Positions 27,562 to 34,501 of a stretch of 38,016 nt of DNA are shown piece by piece; within the stretch, counting starts at the first letter, position 1, and every line of letters starts with the position of its first letter. The position numbers were made by a program, and so were the translations under genes. The DNA is from an uncultured Mollicutes bacterium (GTDB lineage Bacteria; Bacillota_I; Bacilli_A; RFN20; CAG-826). Below the pieces are notes generated by a model. It did no database searches, was not told where the DNA came from, and was given only the letters and a program-made list of their open reading frames with translations. The stretch lies in assembly GCA_900540365.1 (NCBI GenBank), contig UQFN01000011.1:1-38016 (forward strand), in the 5' to 3' direction.

Positions 27562-27888
27562 TATTTTATAATAACATTAAAAACATTTTATTATTGAATT
27601 TATTATCAGATATTCGTTTAAAAATTTTTAAAACCATCTTAATCCCAAATATTTTTTTAATTTTTAATTAAGTTATAAAAAATATGACGGCAATTTTAAT
27701 TATATAAATTTTGGATTAATCAATATCTTTTTCTAATAATTTTTTGCCATTAGGAAATAAAAATACACTTTTAAAAATAAAAAGAGAAACTTCACTTAAA
27801 TATGTATTAAAATTAAACATACAAGAAATATTGTTTGAAAAGAGATAAAAACTTTTAAGCATAATTTTTTGGACTTTAGCATATTTTA
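27562..27888. other. Gene-free boundary region before the recombinase
   Basis: This stretch separates the DUF1848 gene from the invertible restriction-modification locus and is the left edge of the accessory segment. No recognisable gene, terminator or RNA is seen. A 48-codon open frame on the minus strand (27862 to 27716, ending GKKLLEKDID) has no ribosome-binding site or known relative and may be a remnant or chance. Confidence 0.4.
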
Positions 27889-27917
27889 CCTCCTATTTTT
27901 AGTCAACCAAAAGGAGG
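27889..27917 (+). promoter_or_regulatory. Hairpin masking the recombinase Shine-Dalgarno
   Basis: CCTCCT at 27889-27894 is the exact complement of AGGAGG at 27912-27917, the ribosome-binding site of the recombinase gene, whose ATG is 8 bases downstream. The intervening 17 bases can add TTT/AAA pairs after a one-base bulge. In the mRNA this would sequester the ribosome-binding site and keep recombinase translation low. Sequence pairing is direct; the regulatory effect is inference. Confidence 0.5.
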
Positions 27918-27925
27918 AAAAATTA

Positions 27926-28843
27926 ATGCAAAGGTTACTAAATGAAATTATATTAAACTACATTCAAGTTAAAGAACCACTTTTAAAACCATCTACTATT
28001 GCAAGGTATTCTAATTTATATTTAAATCACATTCAGAAATATTTTTTTAATATTTATGCAATAGAGTTGTCTAATCGAATGCTTCAAGATTACGTTGATA
28101 TTTTAATTAAAAAAAAGGTTTCTCCAATTGTAATAAAAGAGTCTATACTTTTAATTAAGCTTTCTTTAAAAAGAGAGACGAAGTTTAACGAATTTACAAT
28201 GCCATTCATAGATTTAGATATACCATCACTTGAAAAAAAGAAAAAAATAGAAACTCTTACTAGAATTGAAGAAAAGCAAGTTATTAACTACATTTCAAAT
28301 GGTAAAAAAAATAAGTATTGTGGAGTAGTTTTAGCCTTGCTTACTGGCATGAGAATTGGGGAAATATGTGCCTTAAAACGGAATGATATCGATCTTAAAA
28401 AGAGACAGATTAACGTGAATAAAACTCTTCAAAGAATTTGTATAAAGAATAAGAAATCAGAAATACAAATAGGAAAAACTAAAACTTCTTCTGGTTCACG
28501 AATAATTCCAATTAGCAATTTTCTCTATGACTTTTTATTATCAATTAGACCTTCAAATCGTGAAACATATTTTCTTACAAACTCTTTTAAGCCAAAAGAG
28601 CCAAGAAATTATCGCAAAATTTATAAAACTCTTTTAAAAAAATTAAAAATAAAAACTACTACTTTTCATGCTTTAAGACATACTTTTGCTACAAGACTTA
28701 TCGAAAATAAAATTGATATCAAGACTATATCTGAATTGCTTGGACATTCTTCAACAAACATAACAATTTCTATATATGTTCATAGCGAATACAGTACAAA
28801 AAGGAAAGCCATCAAATCACTTGATAATTTAATCCTTAAATAA
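27926..28843 (+). CDS. Tyrosine recombinase (putative hsdS invertase)
   Basis: From ATG at 27926 (AAGGAGG 8 bases upstream) this is 305 residues, the usual size for XerC/D-like recombinases. The N-terminal SAM-like core-binding domain spans about 1-95 and the catalytic domain about 105-300. Catalytic residues are all present: R143 in TGMRIGEICAL, a lysine in the beta-hairpin GKTKTSSGSR, H248 and R251 in HALRHTFATRL, H274 in LLGHSSTNIT and the nucleophile Y284 in ISIYVHSEYS. The stop lies within a 21-bp recombination site that continues into the first silent hsdS. The position next to inverted hsdS copies indicates it is the dedicated specificity switch, like CreX/PsrA-type enzymes of other phase-variable type I loci. 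Confidence 0.93.
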   Translation: MQRLLNEIILNYIQVKEPLLKPSTIARYSNLYLNHIQKYFFNIYAIELSNRMLQDYVDILIKKKVSPIVIKESILLIKLSLKRETKFNEFTMPFIDLDIPSLEKKKKIETLTRIEEKQVINYISNGKKNKYCGVVLALLTGMRIGEICALKRNDIDLKKRQINVNKTLQRICIKNKKSEIQIGKTKTSSGSRIIPISNFLYDFLLSIRPSNRETYFLTNSFKPKEPRNYRKIYKTLLKKLKIKTTTFHALRHTFATRLIENKIDIKTISELLGHSSTNITISIYVHSEYSTKRKAIKSLDNLILK

Positions 28844-28854
28844 AGACTTTAAGG
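28834..28854 (+). repeat. hsdS recombination site, copy A
   Basis: 21 bp made of arms CCTTAAA and TTTAAGG (perfect inverted repeats) around the asymmetric spacer TAAAGAC. Identical, in reverse orientation, to 32190-32210. It overlaps the last codons and stop of the recombinase gene. Arm-spacer-arm layout fits a tyrosine recombinase core site. Confidence 0.85.
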
Positions 28855-29365
28855 AACAAAAAATACTATTAAATAAAATTTGTGAAATTTATGATGGAAC
28901 TCATCAAACACCACATTATATTCATGATGGCGTGCCCTTTGTTAGTGTCGAAAATATTCAAAATTTAAAAGAAACAGATAAATTTATTAGCAAGGCAGAT
29001 TTTGAAAAATATTATCCAATCAAGCCAAGGAAAGATGACATATTAATGACTAGAATTGGGGACATTGGTACTCCTGCAATAGTAACCACTAATAATGAAC
29101 TTGCTTTTTATGTTTCTTTAGCATTAATCAGAATTATTTCAAAAGAAATAAATGTCAAATATCTTTTTTACTATATACAATCTCCATTCTTTAAGAGAGA
29201 ATTATATAAAAGAACTATTCATAATGCCTTTCCAACAAAAATAAACAAGAACGAAATTGGTAAATGTATTATAATTGCAAAAAGTCTTGATAGGCAAAAA
29301 TTTATAAGCAGCTTTTTATCTCTTCTTGACAAAAAAATATCATTATTATTTTTAAAAATTCAAAC

Positions 29366-29390
29366 CCTTAAAAAGTATAAAGAAGGTATT
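29366..29390 (+). repeat. Central hsdS repeat, copy A
   Basis: A 25-bp stretch starting CCTTAAAAAGTATA and ending GGTATT, shared (23 or more of 25) with 30533-30557 and, inverted, 31612-31636. It encodes LKKYKEGI in the central conserved region. It starts with the same arm CCTTAAA as the main site, followed by a different spacer AAGTATA. Confidence 0.6.
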
Positions 29391-29961
29391 CTTAGAACAA
29401 TAAGTAAACAAGGCAAAACGTTTGTTCTAAGAGATATTATTTGTGAAGAAAATGTAAGAACAAAAACTTCAAATGAATATCCAATATTATCATCGACAAG
29501 TGAAGGAATCTTCCTGCAAAATGATTATTTTAATCACCAAGTAGCCAGTAATAATAATGCAGGATATAAAATTGTTAAGAAGAATCAAGTAGTTTTTAGT
29601 CCACAAAATTTATGGCTTGGTAATATAAATTTAAATGATAAATTTGAAATAGGAGCCGTATCCCCTTCATATAAGGTTTATTCATTAAAGCGCGATTTAA
29701 TTGACCCATATTATTTTATTGAATACATGAAATCTCCATATATGCTTTATCAATATAAACTTTGTTCGAAACAAGGTGCTTCAGTTGTTAGACGAAATCT
29801 CGACATTGACTCTTTTCTCAGAATAAAAATAAAATTGCCCACATTAGAAAACCAACAAACAATTAAAATTTTACAACACCATATTTCTAATTTAAAAAAT
29901 CTTCTACAAAAGCTTATCAAAATTAAGAAATATTTATTGGTTAATATGTTTATCTAATAAT

Positions 29962-29982
29962 CCTTTTCTAAAGACTTTAAGG
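29962..29982 (+). repeat. hsdS recombination site, copy B
   Basis: Same spacer TAAAGAC and right arm TTTAAGG as copy A, but the left arm is CCTTTTC rather than CCTTAAA (three differences in 21). Direct orientation relative to copy A, inverted relative to the expressed-gene copy. The imperfect left arm may lower its use. Confidence 0.75.
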
Positions 29983-30532
29983 TCCCGAAATTAAGATTTA
30001 GGAACTTTGATAGTAGTTGGCAAAAAGATAAATTAAATGCGATATCCAAATACTATAAAGGAGGGTATTTATCTAAAGAAGATATTGACAGCGATGGTAC
30101 TATTCCTTGCATTTTATATGGGGAATTATATACAAGATATTTGAATAAAATTGAATTTATTTTCTCAAGAATTAAATATAGAACCAATTTAATATTGGCA
30201 AAAAAAGATGATGTTATTTTGCCACTTTCAGGCGAAACTCCTTTAGATATATCAAACTCTGCTGTTATACCATTCGATGGTATTGCTTTGGGTGGAGATT
30301 TAATTGCGCTTAGGACTAGTTTGAATCCTCTTTTCTTGAGCTATCAACTTTCTGGCAAAAGGAAACTACAAATTGCTAGGCTCGCGCAAGGAAAATCTGT
30401 TGTTCATTCAAATCCTAATCTTTTAATGAATCTATGGATATTTTATCCATCAAAAAATGAACAAAATAAAATAGCGCAAACCTTGCTTTTTATTTCTAAA
30501 AAAATCGAACTAATAAATCGTAAAGTCAAAGT

Positions 30533-30557
30533 CCTTAAAAAGTATAGAAAAGGTATT
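30533..30557 (+). repeat. Central hsdS repeat, copy B
   Basis: 25 bp beginning CCTTAAAAAGTATA and ending AAAAGGTATT, coding for LKKYRKGI, in the same frame as the other two copies. It could serve as a crossover point that exchanges only the second half of hsdS. Confidence 0.6.
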
Positions 30558-31077
30558 ATAGATATTTGGTTTAAAAATGTTGGAAAAGCAGTGAAACTAT
30601 GCGAGCTAGTAATTCAACAAACGTCTCAACTACTTACTCATCAAATTAAGGATAATTTTGGCAACTATCCTGTATATGATGCATCTGGTAATATATACAA
30701 ATCCGTTGATTTTTATATGAATCCTAACAATTCAATAGCTATTATAAAGTATGGGTCTGGATGTGGTAGAACATTCATTGCCTATAATAGACACAGTGTT
30801 TTAGGAACTATGTCAGAATTAGTACCTTTAAATTCAGATGACTTAACCTATATTTTTGCTTTTACTGAAAGTACTATTTTTAAAAAAATATGTAAAAATT
30901 ATATAGAAGTAGGAACCACTCCAAACCTTTATTATTCAGACTATTCAACAGTAATGGTTTATTATCCTGATAAAAGGAAAGATTTTTCATCCTTATTAGA
31001 TTTAATTAACAAAAAATGTATTAAATTAGAAAAAGAAAAAGAAAATTTGAATAAACTTAAACAGCAATTATTGAAAG

Positions 31078-31097
31078 ATATGTTTATATAAACATAT
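31078..31097. repeat. Perfect palindrome at the convergent hsdS 3' ends
   Basis: ATATGTTTAT is followed directly by its reverse complement ATAAACATAT. It arises because the expressed hsdS and silent allele B both end in the codons for Met-Phe-Ile-stop and overlap tail to tail. Allele A ends with nearly the same bases at 29945-29957. It may act as a transcription barrier between the opposed genes or simply mark the centre of the inversion. Confidence 0.6.
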
Positions 31098-32238
31098 TTT
31101 TAAGAAAATAACTTTTTGATGCTTTTAATTGTATTAATTCGTTTTCTAAGTTTTGAATTTTTTTATTCAATAATGTAAATAAAATTGAATTTTTTTTATT
31201 TGTAACGGTTACAGGAACCTTAAAATTTTGCAGATAGCTTCTATCAATATTTTTTAGGCTACTTCCTAAAAAACCAATATATGTAATTTTACTTTTTTGT
31301 GAATCTAAATACTCATATAAGTTTTGAGTTATCCATTCAGTTTCACAGCAAAAGCAAATACAGTGATCACTATAAGAAAAAGGACCATCTGTAAGTCTAA
31401 AACCAGCTTCTCCACCATCATTAGCAATAATATAGCAACCTTGATATATAAAGGAATTTATTGTTCCTGTTTTCTCTCCTGAAAGGTAAAATGGATATCT
31501 ACCATTTTCAATTGAATTGCCTGCACTAAATTTGCTTTTTGGCATAAACGATACAAGCGAACAGAGCCTTACATAGGCTACATTAGATTTTTTTTCAAAA
31601 ATTATTTCCTGAATACCTTTTTTATACTTTTTAAGGACCTTGATTTTTTCGTTTATCGTATTAATTTTTGATTCCAAAAATTCAAAAAAACATTCAATTT
31701 TATTTAGTTCATTATTTTCAGGTAAGTATACTTCAAATTTAGAATATTCCTCAGAATTAATACCAGGCTGACCAGAACGTTTTGAAAAAACATTTACCCA
31801 TTTTTTATATCTCTTTGTCTGTGTTGAAAAAAAGACATATCTGGCAATAGAATTATTCTGGAAATGAAATTTTATAAGGTATCCGGCAAAATATTGCGGT
31901 CCATACATCGAACAATAAAGGTATGTTTTTCCAACTGAAGCACCAGTTCTAGCAAAAAGTAAATCCCCTTCAGAAAGTAGATATTTTGCATTAAATGATG
32001 AAGGCGAACATATATCATTAGATATTAAGTTATGAGTATCATCGTTTATATCTGTGATTCTTACATATCTGTTAACACCATCAAATTTTTTTGAGGAAAC
32101 ATTAAGGCCGTACATTGGGTTATTATCGAATTTTCCTAAAGCTATTTTTTCATATGGTTTGGAAAAATTACGAAACCTTAACTTAGGTACCTTAAAGTCT
32201 TTATTTAAGGGCTTGTCATTTTGTTTTTTTTCTTCCAT
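31084..32238 (-). CDS. hsdS: Type I restriction-modification specificity subunit, expressed allele
   Basis: A 384-residue HsdS, which sets the DNA sequence recognised by the methyltransferase and the restriction complex. Layout: constant N-terminus MEEKKQNDKP, recombination-site codons LNKDFK, first target-recognition domain about 27-175 (YFAGYLIKF, GQPGINSEEYSKFEV), central conserved helix about 176-215 (INEKIKVLKKYKKGIQEI), second recognition domain about 220-345 (GRYPFYLSGEKTGTINSF) and distal helix about 346-384 (LLNKKIQNLENELIQLKA). AAGGAGG precedes the ATG, 16 bases after hsdM, so it is the last gene of that operon. It is the only one of three full-length hsdS copies with start signals. 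Its N-terminal site is inverted relative to those of the silent copies. Confidence 0.93.
   Translation of the reverse strand: MEEKKQNDKPLNKDFKVPKLRFRNFSKPYEKIALGKFDNNPMYGLNVSSKKFDGVNRYVRITDINDDTHNLISNDICSPSSFNAKYLLSEGDLLFARTGASVGKTYLYCSMYGPQYFAGYLIKFHFQNNSIARYVFFSTQTKRYKKWVNVFSKRSGQPGINSEEYSKFEVYLPENNELNKIECFFEFLESKINTINEKIKVLKKYKKGIQEIIFEKKSNVAYVRLCSLVSFMPKSKFSAGNSIENGRYPFYLSGEKTGTINSFIYQGCYIIANDGGEAGFRLTDGPFSYSDHCICFCCETEWITQNLYEYLDSQKSKITYIGFLGSSLKNIDRSYLQNFKVPVTVTNKKNSILFTLLNKKIQNLENELIQLKASKSYFLKNMFI
31612..31636 (-). repeat. Central hsdS repeat, copy in the expressed gene
   Basis: On the minus strand it starts CCTTAAAAAGTATA and ends AAAAAAGGTATT, coding for LKKYKKGI. It matches 29366-29390 and 30533-30557 in inverted orientation, with only one or two differences each. 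Confidence 0.6.
32190..32210 (-). repeat. hsdS recombination site in the expressed gene
   Basis: On the minus strand arms CCTTAAA and TTTAAGG around TAAAGAC, identical to 28834-28854 and inverted to it. It lies ten codons after the hsdS ATG and is translated as LNKDFK, the same frame as in both silent alleles, so recombination here preserves the protein. Confidence 0.85.
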
Positions 32239-32254
32239 AAATAACTCCTCCTTT

Positions 32255-33823
32255 TTAGAATTTTGGTAATCCTAGTTCTTCGAGGTATTTATTTAATTCT
32301 TCTGTTATTTTTTTATCTTCTTCATCGAGTTTTTTGTATTCTGCCATAACAGCGTTTATATCTATTTCCTCTTCTTCTTCAAATGTATCAACATACCTAG
32401 GAATATTAAGATTGAAATCGTTTTCTTTTAATTCTTCGATTGTGGCTAAATGTGCAAATTTATCAATCTCCTTTTTGCTAGAATATGCATCCATTATCCT
32501 TTCAATATCTTCATCTCTTAAAAGGTTTTGATTTTTGCCTTTTTCAAAATATTTTGAAGCGTCAATAAAATAGACACTACGATCATCTTTTTTATCTTTT
32601 CTAAAAACACAAATACAAGCAGCTATCGAGGTACCATAGAATAAATTTTCAGGTAATCCTATAACTGTATCGAGATAATTTCTTGTTTCAACTAAGTATT
32701 GTCTAATAACTTTTTCAGCATTACCTCTAAATAAAGGGCCATGTGGTAAGACTACTGCCATACGTCCTGTTGCGCTTAAACTATGAATCATGTGTTCAAC
32801 AAAAGCATAATCTGCATAAGATTTAGGAGCTAACTTTCCTGCACCAGAAAAACGTTCATCATTTTCCATTGTTGAGTTTGGATCCCAATTCGCTGAAAAT
32901 GGTGGATTTGCTACAACAATATCCATTTTTCCATATGTTTTTTGATCATCACTTGGATTTTTTAAGGTATCACCTTGATGAATTGTAAACTTATTAAAAT
33001 TAACTCGATGAACAAGCATATTCATTCTTGCTAAATTACATGTTGTAGTATTTAACTCTTGCCCATATATATGAATAAATTTACCATCTTTCTCATTTAA
33101 TCTATCAGCTACTTGTATAAGAAGGGATCCAGAACCACAAGCAGGATCGCTTATATATTTAACATCTTTTAAATCTTTAGTTACAAGCAAACTCAATAAT
33201 TTTGAAACTTGTTGTGGCGAATAAAATTCTCCAGCTTTTTTTCCTGCGGATGCAGCAAATTGACCGATAAGATATTCATAAGCATCGCCTAATAAATCAA
33301 TTTTGCTATCCATAAAATCAAAATTAATCTCATTGATTGCATTAATTAATTTTGCTATTAATTCGCCTTTGTCTTTATATGTAGAACCAAGTTTATCTGA
33401 AGTTAAATTTACATCATTGAAAAGTTTTGAAAGTTGATCTTCACTTTCTTGTCCTTTTGTAGAATCTGAATAATTTTTAAATGCGTTAGATAAATCCTCT
33501 AATTCAAAAGTACCTCTATTTATTTTTTCCACTAAATGTCTAAATAAATATTTAGGTTCAATAAAATAACCTAACCCTAAATTTATAATTGCTAATTCTC
33601 TACATTGATCAGGCACTTGATCATAAAATTTTTCAACAGTATCATGAAGTTTATCTTTAAATTCATATTCTTCATGTTCACTAATATATCGATAGAAAAT
33701 TAAACCTAAAATATAATCTTTAAATTCGTTTGCGTCCATGTTTCCACGCAAAGAATTTGCCATTTTCCAAAGTTTTGTATGAAGCTCTCTTTTTTGATTA
33801 AGTTCTGTTTCTACAGTATTCAT
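32255..33823 (-). CDS. hsdM: Type I restriction-modification DNA methyltransferase subunit
   Basis: A 522-residue N6-adenine methyltransferase subunit, normal length for HsdM. The N-terminal helical domain (KLWKMANSLRGNMDANEFKDYILGLIFYRYISE) is typical of the EcoR124I (type IC) branch. The catalytic domain has the AdoMet-binding motif DPACGSGSLL (226-235) and the active-site NPPF (306-309), with GEFYSPQQVSKLL just before. With two copies per HsdS it methylates adenines in both half-sites. AAGGAG precedes the ATG. It sits 14 bases after the half-size specificity gene and 16 bases before the switchable hsdS, so all three are cotranscribed. The C-terminal tail is a coiled coil rich in Glu and Lys. 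Confidence 0.95.
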   Translation of the reverse strand: MNTVETELNQKRELHTKLWKMANSLRGNMDANEFKDYILGLIFYRYISEHEEYEFKDKLHDTVEKFYDQVPDQCRELAIINLGLGYFIEPKYLFRHLVEKINRGTFELEDLSNAFKNYSDSTKGQESEDQLSKLFNDVNLTSDKLGSTYKDKGELIAKLINAINEINFDFMDSKIDLLGDAYEYLIGQFAASAGKKAGEFYSPQQVSKLLSLLVTKDLKDVKYISDPACGSGSLLIQVADRLNEKDGKFIHIYGQELNTTTCNLARMNMLVHRVNFNKFTIHQGDTLKNPSDDQKTYGKMDIVVANPPFSANWDPNSTMENDERFSGAGKLAPKSYADYAFVEHMIHSLSATGRMAVVLPHGPLFRGNAEKVIRQYLVETRNYLDTVIGLPENLFYGTSIAACICVFRKDKKDDRSVYFIDASKYFEKGKNQNLLRDEDIERIMDAYSSKKEIDKFAHLATIEELKENDFNLNIPRYVDTFEEEEEIDINAVMAEYKKLDEEDKKITEELNKYLEELGLPKF

Positions 33824-33837
33824 TTTATTTCTCCTTT

Positions 33838-34425
33838 TTATTTAATTAAGTCTGATAAACTATTGTTTATAAATTTATTTACTTTTTCAGCTTTAAGTCT
33901 TTTTATTCTTAGAAGTTTTCTTGACAAGTTATAGACTTGCCCGATATGTATTTGTTCTTTTATATTACAACATTGGATTTCAATATCTTTAAATGCTGTA
34001 ATAGGTATAACAACTACTCGGCTTGTTTTTTGATATAACAACTGCAATTGCCTTTTTACTTCGTTATTTTTATTAAGTAACCAACACAAATAGTAAGGAT
34101 CTAGTTTTTTCTTATTTTTAATTCTAATAACTGCAAAATTTGAAAGAACAAGTTTATTTGCTCTATCTGCTTCTATTACCATTGCATTACCAGAGCTTAA
34201 ACCAACAAGTACATCACCTATTTGGCTATACAAACAATTTGCATTTCTATTTATATCGACCAATACATAATTTGCATTTGGTAATATATCTGATTCATTG
34301 CAATAAAAACTTAGCTCTTGCATAGTTAATGCTTCAGCCTTAATTCCACTGCTATCACTAGATTTTATTCTTGTTAAAATCGAACCTTGAGATATTTCAG
34401 CTAACTCACTAATTTTGTATCGCAT
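33838..34425 (-). CDS. Half-size HsdS-like protein with a single recognition domain
   Basis: A 195-residue protein placed between hsdR and hsdM with a strong AAGGAGGAG ribosome-binding site. Residues about 1-150 match one HsdS target-recognition domain (MRYKISELAEISQGS, GDVLVGLSSGNAMVIEA, LVLSNFAVIRIKNKKKLDPYYLCWLLN, TSRVVVIPITAFKDIEI), and the rest is one conserved helix (IHIGQVYNLSRKLLRIKRL). Full HsdS has two such units. It is not a truncated copy of the switchable genes; the sequence is distinct, and no second half follows. Known half-HsdS proteins can dimerise to form a palindromic-site methyltransferase, so it may give a second, constant specificity, or modulate the main complex. Which is true is not shown. 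Confidence 0.85.
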   Translation of the reverse strand: MRYKISELAEISQGSILTRIKSSDSSGIKAEALTMQELSFYCNESDILPNANYVLVDINRNANCLYSQIGDVLVGLSSGNAMVIEADRANKLVLSNFAVIRIKNKKKLDPYYLCWLLNKNNEVKRQLQLLYQKTSRVVVIPITAFKDIEIQCCNIKEQIHIGQVYNLSRKLLRIKRLKAEKVNKFINNSLSDLIK

Positions 34426-34454
34426 TGCTCCTCCTTTTTGAAACTTACATAAAT

Positions 34455-34482
34455 ATCATAACATATCTATTTCATGAGTCAA
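34455..34482 (-). promoter_or_regulatory. Promoter for half-hsdS, hsdM and hsdS
   Basis: On the minus strand TTGACT (34482-34477, 5 of 6) and TATGAT (34460-34455, 5 of 6) are 16 bases apart, in the 76-base gap after hsdR. It would let methylation and specificity genes be expressed without restriction. Confidence 0.6.
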
Positions 34483-34501
34483 TAAGAAATTTACGCAAAT
34501 A

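Larger units (their letters stand above)
28833..29957 (+). pseudogene. hsdS: Silent hsdS allele A (complete specificity gene without start)
   Basis: An open frame of 374 codons from the recombination site to a stop, lacking a promoter, ribosome-binding site and proper ATG (a GTG at 28932 is the first possible start but would cut the first recognition domain). It reads LNKDFKEQKILLNKICEIYDGTHQTP..., so the first target-recognition domain begins at once after the site (CEIYDGTHQTPHY is typical of type I S subunits). Central conserved helix at LKKYKEGILRTI, second recognition domain with SSTSEGIFLQNDYF, and closing helix ending NMFI. Inversion between 28834-28854 and 32190-32210 would join it in frame to the ten codons MEEKKQNDKP and the hsdM operon. 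It is a stored allele rather than a decayed gene. Confidence 0.85.
29961..31091 (+). pseudogene. hsdS: Silent hsdS allele B (complete specificity gene without start)
   Basis: An open frame of 376 codons from its own copy of the recombination site to the stop, again without promoter, ribosome-binding site or ATG (a TTG at 30141 is internal). It begins SKDFKVPKLRFRNFDSSWQ, closely like the expressed gene (KDFKVPKLRFRNFSKPYE). Both recognition domains differ from those of allele A and the expressed gene: first with YYKGGYLSKEDIDSDGTIP, and second with YPVYDASGNIYKSVDFY, flanking the central helix LKKYRKGIIDIW. It ends LLKDMFI and overlaps the 3' end of the convergent expressed hsdS by 8 bases. 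Inversion between 29962-29982 and 32190-32210 would express it. Confidence 0.85.
28834..32210. mobile_element. Invertible hsdS switching segment
   Basis: A 3,377-bp segment bounded by identical inverted 21-bp sites and containing silent hsdS alleles A and B (plus) and the body of the expressed hsdS (minus). Flipping the whole segment would express allele A; flipping 29962-32210 would express allele B; recombination between the direct copies at 28834 and 29962 would delete a 1,128-bp circle carrying allele A. The recombinase gene is directly adjacent. The sites and genes are read from the sequence; that inversion takes place is inferred from comparable known loci. Confidence 0.8.

Noticed and set aside
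27716..27862. 48-codon open frame on the minus strand ending GKKLLEKDID
   Set aside because: No ribosome-binding site, unusual Phe/Leu/Asn-rich composition expected from AT-rich DNA, and no recognisable relative.
28932..29957. Treating silent allele A as an independent gene from GTG at 28932
   Set aside because: The homologous frame extends upstream to the recombination site, the GTG has no ribosome-binding site, and starting there would remove part of the first recognition domain.
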